In this document: positions 1 to 5,495 of the stretch, piece after piece
How the letters are laid out: each line of letters starts with the position of its first letter
How positions within the stretch are numbered: position 1 is the first letter of the stretch
Assembly (NCBI RefSeq): GCF_937999985.1
Contig: NZ_CALLDG010000103.1
Span: forward strand, 1 to 11,758
DNA length: 11,758 nucleotides
Origin: an uncultured Corynebacterium sp.
Lineage (GTDB): Bacteria; Actinomycetota; Actinomycetes; Mycobacteriales; Mycobacteriaceae
Direction of reading: 5' to 3'
Position numbers and translations under genes: made by a program
Notes under the pieces: model-generated
Told to the model about the DNA's origin: nothing
What the model saw: the letters and a program-made list of their open reading frames with translations, nothing else
The model's database searches: none

Positions 1-1
1 G

Positions 2-352
2 ACCTACGCCACCGAGAAGCTGGGCAAGCAGGCTATCCGCGCGAAGGATCGCTCCGGCTTCATCGTGAACTTCCTGCTGGTGCCGTACATGCTCTCCGCA
101 GTGCGCATGGTGGAAAACGGCGTGGCAACCCCGGAGGACATCGATACCGGCATGAAGCTGGGCGCTAACCACCCGATGGGCCCGCTGACTCTGGCCGACA
201 TGGTTGGCCTGGATACCTGCGCCTTCATCGCAGACGTCATGTACAAGGAGTTCGGCGACCCGAGCTACGCCTGCCCGCCGCTGCTGCGCCGCATGGTTAC
301 CGCAGGCCACACCGGACGCAAGTCCGGCAAGGGCTTTTACGAGTACAATTAA
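2..352 (+). CDS. 3-hydroxybutyryl-CoA dehydrogenase, C-terminal part (5' end outside window)
   Basis: The frame is open from base 2 to a TAA at 350-352 and gives 116 residues; the family is usually about 280-290 residues, so the NAD-binding Rossmann half lies before the window. The visible part is the helical C-terminal domain. Diagnostic stretches are DRSGFIVNFLLVPYM near the domain start, ATPEDIDTGMKLGANHPMGP in the middle, and GHTGRKSGKGFYEYN as the terminal signature. Family knowledge: these enzymes interconvert 3-hydroxybutyryl-CoA (or other short 3-hydroxyacyl-CoAs) and acetoacetyl-CoA with NAD(P) in the cytosol, in fatty acid or butyrate metabolism. It resembles the actinobacterial FadB2 type more than the large fused FadB, because it ends right after the C-terminal domain. 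csbD starts 34 bases downstream. The family call is firm; exact substrate length cannot be read from this part. Confidence 0.93.
   Translation, partial: TYATEKLGKQAIRAKDRSGFIVNFLLVPYMLSAVRMVENGVATPEDIDTGMKLGANHPMGPLTLADMVGLDTCAFIADVMYKEFGDPSYACPPLLRRMVTAGHTGRKSGKGFYEYN
344..349 (+). promoter_or_regulatory. Candidate -10 element for csbD
   Basis: TACAAT sits in the last two sense codons of the upstream dehydrogenase (Tyr-Asn) and matches the corynebacterial -10 pattern TAnaaT. A start about 7 bases downstream would give a leader of about 30 bases before the csbD ATG. I see no convincing -35 hexamer 16-18 bases upstream, so this is a weak candidate. Read-through from the dehydrogenase is equally possible. 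Confidence 0.3.
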
Positions 353-386
353 ACTCACGACACTCTACGGAAAGGAAGGTCACCAT

Positions 387-590
387 ATGTCCATCGACGA
401 TCTGAAGAACAAGGCAGAAGGCGCCGCAGGTCAGGCCAAGGAGGCCGCCGGCGAGGCTACCGACAACCAGGATCTGGCCAACGAGGGTCGCGCCGACCAG
501 ACCAAGTCCGACATCAAGGACAAGGCCAACGAGCTGAAGGACAAGGCTTCAGACGCTGTAAACAAGGTTCTGGGCGACGCTCAGAAGTAA
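387..590 (+). CDS. CsbD-family small stress protein
   Basis: This is a 67-residue, highly charged, Ala/Lys/Asp-rich protein with no signal peptide or membrane segment. It opens with MSIDDLKNKAEGAAGQAKEA, and the order 'NKAEGAAGQAKEAAGEATDN' then 'LANEGRADQ' is the typical CsbD arrangement (Pfam CsbD-like). The second half (about residues 42-65) repeats the DKAnELKDKASDAVNK pattern, suggesting amphipathic helix like LEA proteins. The start is ATG 387, because AAAGGAAGG (371-379) lies 7 bases upstream. The open frame continues upstream to 204, but only as an out-of-frame overlap with the dehydrogenase. In Bacillus subtilis csbD is a general-stress (SigB) gene, and the biochemical role of the family is unknown. 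The gene ends 16 bases before a strong terminator hairpin. The family call is firm; function remains open. Confidence 0.9.
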   Translation: MSIDDLKNKAEGAAGQAKEAAGEATDNQDLANEGRADQTKSDIKDKANELKDKASDAVNKVLGDAQK

Positions 591-606
591 AACTTAAAAC
601 GACAAC

Positions 607-632
607 GTCCCGGCTGAAAGTTCAGCCGGGAC
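607..632. terminator. Bidirectional intrinsic terminator between csbD and the convergent aminotransferase gene
   Basis: GTCCCGGCTGAA (607-618) pairs perfectly with TTCAGCCGGGAC (621-632); the closing base pair leaves a working loop of about four bases. On the + strand it is followed by TTTT (633-636), as expected for csbD. Read leftwards, the stem is followed by GTTGTCGTTTTAAGTTTT, so it can also stop the leftward aminotransferase transcript. A smaller hairpin, CGGGG (645-649) with CCCCG (655-659), lies between it and the aminotransferase stop. Together these fill the 92-base gap between the two genes. Confidence 0.85.
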
Positions 633-682
633 TTTTGCTATTGCCGGGGGAACTCCCCGCGCGCTGGCGCGTGCCGGGAGCC

Positions 683-2071
683 TTACAGCGCCTGGTCGAC
701 GACCGCTGCCGCGCGGTCGACGATCTCCAGTGCCCAGTTCAGCTGCTCCTCGGTGGTGATCAGCGGCGGGGCGAAGTGCAGGCGGTGGCCTGAAACCATC
801 GGCCAGATGCCAGCCTTCTTCAGCTCGGCACCGAACGCGCCCATGGCCTCGCCGCCCATCGGAGTCTTGGCCTCCTGGTCGCTGACGAACTCGATGGCCC
901 AGAAGAAGCCCTTGCCGCGGACGTTGCCCACGCTTGGGTGGTTCTCCGCGATCTTCTCCATTGCTGGGGCGATCACGCGCTCGCCTAGCTCGGCGACCTT
1001 CTCGAAGGTGTTTTCCTCGCGGTAGACCCTCTGTGCAGCCAGGCCGGGGGCACATGCCAGCGGGTGACCGGAGTAGGTCAGGCCGCCCGGGTAAGGCTTG
1101 TCGGCGAAGCGCTGGTAGACGGCCTCGTTCATCATTACGCCACCCAGCGGCGCCATACCGGAGTTCACGCCCTTGGCGAAGGTAACCAGATCCGGCTGCA
1201 GATCCTTGCCACCGTGCTCATAGGCGAACATCTTGCCGGTGCGGCCGAAGCCGACCATGACCTCGTCGGCGATGTACAGCGCGCCGTGGCGGTCGCAGAT
1301 CTCGCGTACCCCTTGCAGGAAGCCCTCCGGTGGGACGATGATGCCGCTGGAGCCCACGACGGACTCGATCAGTACGGCAGCCACGTTGTCCTCGTAGACC
1401 AGGGTTTCCTCCAGCGACTGCAGAGCGCGGGCGCACTCTTCCTCCTGCGTGGAGGAGTAGAAGGCGCTGCGGTACAGGAACGGACCCCAGAAATGCTTCA
1501 CGTCGCCGTCGGTGGTGGGGTTGCCGTGGCGGCGTGCCTCACCGGTGGCCATGATCGCAGAGCCTGTGGCGCCGTGGTAGCTGCGGTAGGCCGTAAGGAT
1601 CTTGGACTTGCCGGTGGTCAGGCGCGCCATGCGGATGGCGTGCTCGATGGCGTCCGCGCCACCGTTGGTGAAGAACACGTGGGAGAAATCGCCCTGTGCT
1701 TGCTCAACGATCTCCTTGGCCAGTTCGCTGCGCACGTCGTTGGAGAACGCGGGGTTCTGGTTGGAGATGCGGGTGGCCTGCTGCTGAATTGCCTCTACCA
1801 GCTTCGGGTGGGCGTGGCCCAGGTTGGCGCTGACCAGCTGGCTGCCCAGGTCCAGGTATCCGTTGCCCTGGTAGTCGTAGATCCACACGCCTTCCGCGTG
1901 GCTGAGCGGCTGCGGGTTGATCTTCTCTTGCGCCGACCAGCTGTGGAATACGTAGTTGCTGTCGTTGTCGCGTACCTGCTGCTCTGCGGTCTTTGCTTCT
2001 TCGGTACCGACGCCAACTTTCGCGCCGTCGAAGGTAGTGAATTCGGTGATATTAGGGGGTAATTCAGTCAT
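683..2071 (-). CDS. Class III PLP-dependent aminotransferase, taurine/omega-amino acid:pyruvate-like
   Basis: At 462 residues the protein has the full length of fold-type I, class III transaminases. Visible landmarks: FTNGGADAIEHA (134-145) for PLP phosphate binding; SYHGAT (164-169), whose Tyr165 stacks on PLP; IADEVMVGFGRTG (267-279), whose Asp269 contacts the pyridine nitrogen; FAKGVNSG (298-305), whose Lys300 forms the Schiff base; and GGLTYSGHP (329-337). The overall pattern recalls taurine:pyruvate and beta-alanine:pyruvate enzymes rather than ornithine or GABA types. These move an amino group from an omega-amino acid to pyruvate in the cytosol. The donor cannot be fixed by eye. It lies 47 bases behind the ABC exporter on the same strand, so it may be the last gene of the aecD unit. 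The ATG has GGGGGA directly against it instead of a spaced ribosome site, so translation may be leaderless or weak. The family is sure; the substrate is not. Confidence 0.88.
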   Translation of the reverse strand: MTELPPNITEFTTFDGAKVGVGTEEAKTAEQQVRDNDSNYVFHSWSAQEKINPQPLSHAEGVWIYDYQGNGYLDLGSQLVSANLGHAHPKLVEAIQQQATRISNQNPAFSNDVRSELAKEIVEQAQGDFSHVFFTNGGADAIEHAIRMARLTTGKSKILTAYRSYHGATGSAIMATGEARRHGNPTTDGDVKHFWGPFLYRSAFYSSTQEEECARALQSLEETLVYEDNVAAVLIESVVGSSGIIVPPEGFLQGVREICDRHGALYIADEVMVGFGRTGKMFAYEHGGKDLQPDLVTFAKGVNSGMAPLGGVMMNEAVYQRFADKPYPGGLTYSGHPLACAPGLAAQRVYREENTFEKVAELGERVIAPAMEKIAENHPSVGNVRGKGFFWAIEFVSDQEAKTPMGGEAMGAFGAELKKAGIWPMVSGHRLHFAPPLITTEEQLNWALEIVDRAAAVVDQAL

Positions 2072-2118
2072 TCCCCCAGGCTACTCTTGTGAGTTGGCAT
2101 CGGCAGCGGAGGTGCTGT

Positions 2119-4086
2119 CTAAGACTGTTCCCGGGTGGCCTGCTCCGTAAAGCTTTCATCGCAATCCTCGCGGTAATCCTCGCCGTAGTCTTCGTCGTCT
2201 TCAGCGCCTGGTTCGGCGAAGCCGAAGCGCTTCAGACGCGCCCGGTCGGCAGCGGAGGAGGAGCTGGTGAGTTGCAGCAATTCGTTGTAGATTCCGCCGC
2301 TGGTCGCCAGTTCCGCCGGGGATCCGACCTCGCAGACGTGTCCCTTGTCCAGGGTGACGATCTTGTCCACGTCGGCGATGGTGGACAGGCGGTGGGCGAT
2401 GACGATTGTGGTGCGGCCAACCATCAGCTCGTTTAGGCCGGCCTGCACCACGCGCTCGGCCTTGGTATCCAACGCGGAGGTGGCTTCGTCCAGGATCAGC
2501 ACGGGCGCGTCCTTCAGCATCGCGCGGGCCACGGCAATGCGTTGCTTCTGCCCGCCGGAAAGGCGCAGGCCGCGCTCGCCGATCAGCGTGTCGTAGCCGT
2601 CCTTGAAGTGCATGATGAAGTCGTGGGCGAAGGCGCGCTTGGCCACCGCCACGATCTCCTCGTCGGTTGCGTCGGGCTTGCCGTAGGCAATGTTCTCCCG
2701 CACCGTGCCGGAGAACAAGGCGGGTTCCTGGAACACCACGCCGACGGAGCTGCGCAGCTCCGCGGCCGTCATGTCCGCCACGTCCTTGCCGCAGACCTTA
2801 AGCTGCCCCTCGGTGGGCCGATACAGGCCCAGCAACAGGTTCACCAGGGTGGACTTGCCGCCGCCGGATTCACCGACCAGCGCCACCTGGTCGCCCTGGG
2901 CCGCCTGGAAGGTGACTTCGTGGATGACGGGCTCGCCCTTGAGGTACTCGAAGCTCACGTGGTCGAAGTCGATCACTGGCCCAGTTTCCGGGGCGGACAG
3001 CTGTGGGCGCACGGCCTGGTCCACGTCCTCCTGGGAGACCAGCATCGGCCCACCTGGGCGGGCGGCCTCCAGCAGGGGAGCGGTGGCCGAAGGCTCCTCT
3101 AGTTCCGCCATGGTCTCGAAGTACTCGCGGGAGCCCGCGGCGGCGCGCTGCGCGGTATCCACCATCCAGCTCATCATGCCGGCCGGCTGTCGGGCCATTA
3201 CCACGTACTGCAGCAGTAGAACCATGTCGCCGAGCGTGAAGTCGCCGTGCAGGGTGCGCCAGAACAGCATCAGGTAGATGGCGAAGAAGATAATGTTCAT
3301 CCCGCCCATGCGCAGGATGTCCATGAAGTGCCACCAGCGGGACTGCTCGCGCGTCAGCTGGATCGTGTCCGCGAAGTGCTTCTGGAACAGCCGCAGCTCG
3401 CGCAGCTCCGAGACGAAGGACTTCACGACCTTCACCTGGCCGATGACCTCCGCGAAGCGTCCTTGGGCGACGTCGATGTGTTCGTTCTTCTCCTTTTCCC
3501 ATACCATCCACTTCTTGGAGGTCAGCATGGTCAGGTACAGGTACATCGGGAAGATGATGGCCAGCAGCAGTGCCAGTGGCCAGTAATAGATCGCCGTGAT
3601 GACCAGGATCATCACCACGGTGATCAGCATGGAGAAAAAGTTGTTGGCGAAGGACTTGATGAAGTCCGTCAGCCCCAGGATGGAGCGATCCAACCGAGAG
3701 ATAATGGTGCCGGTGACCTGCTTGTCGTAATAGCCCTGCGGCAAAGCCAGCAGTTTGGCGTAATAGCGATTGGAGAGGATCTGGCGCATCCGCATCGCCA
3801 TCACGTCACCGAACCAACCACCGATGTTGCGGATGATGGTGTTCGCCAGCTCCACTGCCAGCAGCCCGACTGCCAGCCAGATGACGGTCTTCGTCGCGTT
3901 TTCAATGGCGGCATCGGAGGCCCCGCCACCGCCGACGGTCTCCACGATCGTGTCGGTGGCCAACTTCACCAGGAAGGGAGTAGCCAGTGCCAGCCCCGCG
4001 GTGACGAGGCTGGTGATCATCACAATGATGTAGAACGGCCACAGTTCCTTGGTGGAACGCAGGATTCGGCTAAAGGCATTAATCAC
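2119..4086 (-). CDS. Half-size ABC exporter (fused membrane and ATPase domains)
   Basis: This 655-residue protein has one type I exporter membrane domain (about 15-310, six predicted helices near 16-38, 66-87, 150-167, 168-188, 261-277 and 286-304) followed by one ATPase domain (about 370-605), so it should work as a dimer. ATPase motifs are complete: Walker A GESGGGKST (405-413), Q-loop Gln453, signature LSGGQ (509-513), Walker B VLILDE (529-534), SALD (537-540) and switch His565. An intact ATPase points to active export from the cytoplasm; the cargo (lipid, drug, peptide or small molecule) cannot be told. The start is GTG 4086, only 11 bases after the C-S lyase stop, with AGGT right before it, which suggests translational coupling. 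The last 30 residues form a strongly acidic tail rich in Asp, Glu and Tyr that is not part of the ATPase fold. Confidence 0.92.
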   Translation of the reverse strand: MINAFSRILRSTKELWPFYIIVMITSLVTAGLALATPFLVKLATDTIVETVGGGGASDAAIENATKTVIWLAVGLLAVELANTIIRNIGGWFGDVMAMRMRQILSNRYYAKLLALPQGYYDKQVTGTIISRLDRSILGLTDFIKSFANNFFSMLITVVMILVITAIYYWPLALLLAIIFPMYLYLTMLTSKKWMVWEKEKNEHIDVAQGRFAEVIGQVKVVKSFVSELRELRLFQKHFADTIQLTREQSRWWHFMDILRMGGMNIIFFAIYLMLFWRTLHGDFTLGDMVLLLQYVVMARQPAGMMSWMVDTAQRAAAGSREYFETMAELEEPSATAPLLEAARPGGPMLVSQEDVDQAVRPQLSAPETGPVIDFDHVSFEYLKGEPVIHEVTFQAAQGDQVALVGESGGGKSTLVNLLLGLYRPTEGQLKVCGKDVADMTAAELRSSVGVVFQEPALFSGTVRENIAYGKPDATDEEIVAVAKRAFAHDFIMHFKDGYDTLIGERGLRLSGGQKQRIAVARAMLKDAPVLILDEATSALDTKAERVVQAGLNELMVGRTTIVIAHRLSTIADVDKIVTLDKGHVCEVGSPAELATSGGIYNELLQLTSSSSAADRARLKRFGFAEPGAEDDEDYGEDYREDCDESFTEQATREQS

Positions 4087-4097
4087 ACCTAGCCAAG

Positions 4098-5393
4098 TTA
4101 ATTGTTCGCATGCTCCTTAGCGAATTCCGCGATGCGGTCCAGGGCCTCCTCCAGGATCTCCCGGGACGTTCCGAAGTTGATGCGCACATGCCCCGCACCC
4201 TGGGCGCCGAACATGGTGCCCTCGTTGAAGGCCACGCGGGCTCCTTCCAGCAGCTTCTGGCCCGGCTTTTCCTCCAGTCCCGGAACCTCACTGAGGTCTA
4301 CCCACAGCAGGAAGCTGGCCTCGGGGCGGATGAACTTTGCGCCGGGCAGCACTTCCGGTAGGCGGCGCTCGAGCAGGTCCAGGTTGCCCTGCAGGTACTC
4401 CAGTTCGCTGTCCAGCCAGGCCTCGCCGTCCGTGTAGGCGGCCTCGGCGGCGACCTGCCCCAGTGTGGAGGCAGATCCGGTGCGCAGCGGGCTGACCTTC
4501 GCCATGGCTGTGCGGTCGTCCGCGTTGGTGAAGATCATCTGTGCGCAGTGCAGGCCGGCGGTGTTCCACCCCTTGGAGGTGGCCAGCACGGTTACGGTCA
4601 CCTGCGCAGCGGTCTTGCTGAGTGTGGCCAGGGGAGTGTGCTTGTGCGGCGCGTAGACCACCGGCGCGTGGATTTCGTCGGAGATCAGGCGCACGTTGTA
4701 CTTGTCAGCCAGTTCCACTAGCTTGGCCAGCTCCTCCGGCCGCCACGCGCGGCCCAGCGGGTTGTAGGGGTTGCAGACGATCATCGCGCCCACGCCCGCC
4801 GGGTTGTCGGTGCTGGCGAACGCGGCCTCCAGAGCCGCGTAGTCGAAGGCCCACTCTTCGGCGCCCGCACTCTGTTCGCCCTGCTCCGCAGTGGTTTTCT
4901 TCACCTTCGTCATCTCCACCTCGACCTTCGGGCGATTCACGGCGCTCGGCACGTCGAAGAACGGGTGGTAGCTGGGCACTGGAACGATCACGTCGGAGCC
5001 CTGGGGCGTCAATTCGTCGATAGCCGCGGCCACGCCCTTGACCACATCTGGCACCAGCCGCACCCACGTCGGCTCGATCTGCCAGCCGAAACGACGGTCC
5101 AGGAAGCCGGCCAGGGCCTTCTCCACGGAACGGTTGCGACGCTCGTAACCGAAGTATTCGCGATCCACGCCCGCCTGGATGGCCTGCTTGACGGCGGGAC
5201 AGGTGTCGAAGTCGGTCTCGGCTACCCACAGGGGCAGGACGTCCTCGTCGTAGACAGTCCACTTCATCGTCCCTCGGGCGCGCAGCGTGGCGAGGTCGGG
5301 GACGGATACGGCGGAATCCTGCGGGCGGGTGTTCTGGAGGTTCCGGGTGTTTTGGGCGTTCTTGGGGTTGTTGTTTTGGGTGGTTGCGTTCAT
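4098..5393 (-). CDS. aecD: Cystathionine beta-lyase / C-S lyase, AecD-MalY-PatB type
   Basis: Fold-type I PLP enzyme of 431 residues. Landmarks: MKWTVYDEDVLPLWVAETDF (43-62), the family's N-terminal signature; CNPYNPLGR (207-215); SDEIHAP (238-244), with Asp239 for PLP; ATSKGWNTAGL (271-281), with Lys274 as Schiff-base lysine; and HVRINFGTS (402-410), with Arg404 for the substrate carboxylate. It resembles C. glutamicum AecD, which splits cystathionine and other cysteine S-conjugates into thiol, pyruvate and ammonia. In axillary corynebacteria related C-S lyases release odorous thiols. I chose ATG 5393, preceded by GGGAGG. A GTG at 5411 would add six residues but has no ribosome site and abuts the operator. 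The first 35 or so residues are an Asn/Gln-rich extension absent from AecD as I remember it. An McbR-type operator lies just upstream; the ABC exporter follows after 11 bases. Confidence 0.92.
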   Translation of the reverse strand: MNATTQNNNPKNAQNTRNLQNTRPQDSAVSVPDLATLRARGTMKWTVYDEDVLPLWVAETDFDTCPAVKQAIQAGVDREYFGYERRNRSVEKALAGFLDRRFGWQIEPTWVRLVPDVVKGVAAAIDELTPQGSDVIVPVPSYHPFFDVPSAVNRPKVEVEMTKVKKTTAEQGEQSAGAEEWAFDYAALEAAFASTDNPAGVGAMIVCNPYNPLGRAWRPEELAKLVELADKYNVRLISDEIHAPVVYAPHKHTPLATLSKTAAQVTVTVLATSKGWNTAGLHCAQMIFTNADDRTAMAKVSPLRTGSASTLGQVAAEAAYTDGEAWLDSELEYLQGNLDLLERRLPEVLPGAKFIRPEASFLLWVDLSEVPGLEEKPGQKLLEGARVAFNEGTMFGAQGAGHVRINFGTSREILEEALDRIAEFAKEHANN

Positions 5394-5411
5394 AGCCTCC
5401 CACCCTAGCAC

Positions 5412-5440
5412 TCTAGACCGAGCTGTCTAGTAGTTGTCTG
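5412..5440 (-). promoter_or_regulatory. Candidate promoter of the aecD unit
   Basis: Read leftwards, CAGACA (5435-5440) serves as a -35 keeping the GACA half of TTGACA. A 17-base spacer follows, then TCTAGA (5412-5417) as -10. The spacing is ideal, although both hexamers are only partial matches. Transcription would start close to 5405, leaving a leader of about 12 bases that carries GGGAGG ahead of ATG 5393. The McbR-type operator occupies the spacer and enters the -10, the expected place for a repressor. This is inferred by eye and is untested. Confidence 0.45.
5414..5429. promoter_or_regulatory. McbR-type operator, TAGAC-N6-GTCTA
   Basis: TAGACCGAGCTGTCTA is an exact match to the consensus TAGAC-N6-GTCTA known for McbR, the TetR-family repressor of methionine and cysteine genes in C. 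glutamicum, whose binding is relieved by S-adenosylhomocysteine. The palindrome extends one more base on each side (CTAGAC/GTCTAG, 5413-5430). It sits 21 bases upstream of the chosen start of a cystathionine beta-lyase gene, a biologically fitting target. I noticed no second full copy in the window. The match is seen directly; binding is inferred. Confidence 0.8.
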
Positions 5441-5454
5441 GTGGCTGTCTCGTT
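5422..5454. repeat. Three 11-base direct repeats around GTCT half-sites
   Basis: GCTGTCTAGTA (5422-5432), GTTGTCTGGTG (5433-5443) and GCTGTCTCGTT (5444-5454) are adjacent copies sharing the pattern GnTGTCTnGT. The first overlaps the right arm of the McbR-type operator. The 11-base step places the GTCT cores on nearly the same face of the helix, which would suit cooperative binding of a regulator upstream of the aecD promoter. Confidence 0.6.
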
Positions 5455-5474
5455 TGGGCTCTGAACTAGCCCGA

Positions 5475-5495
5475 CCCGAGCCCTAACGGCTCGGG
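5475..5495 (-). terminator. Hairpin spanning the carboxylesterase stop codon, possible weak terminator
   Basis: CCCGAGCC (5475-5482) pairs perfectly with GGCTCGGG (5488-5495) across a five-base loop that contains the esterase stop codon (complement of 5483-5485). It lacks a T-tract in the leftward direction, so it is not a standard intrinsic terminator. A second copy of GGGCTC at 5457-5462 can pair with 5478-5483 instead, giving an alternative fold. It may end or weaken esterase transcription ahead of the aecD promoter. Confidence 0.4.

Noticed and set aside
204..386. Upstream extension of the csbD frame into the dehydrogenase gene
   Set aside because: It overlaps the dehydrogenase out of frame. 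The CsbD homology and a strong ribosome site begin at 387.
1064..2062. A 332-residue open frame on the + strand opposite the aminotransferase
   Set aside because: Val/Gly/Ala-rich translation without any domain motif; the - strand has a full class III aminotransferase with its PLP lysine.
3247..4092. A 281-residue His/Gln/Asp-rich open frame opposite the ABC exporter
   Set aside because: The composition is the mirror of membrane-helix codons in the exporter and no ribosome site was seen. Not a histidine-rich metal protein.
5394..5411. GTG start at 5411 adding six residues to the C-S lyase
   Set aside because: No ribosome site precedes it and it lies almost against the operator, downstream of the candidate -10; GGGAGG before ATG 5393 is the better signal.
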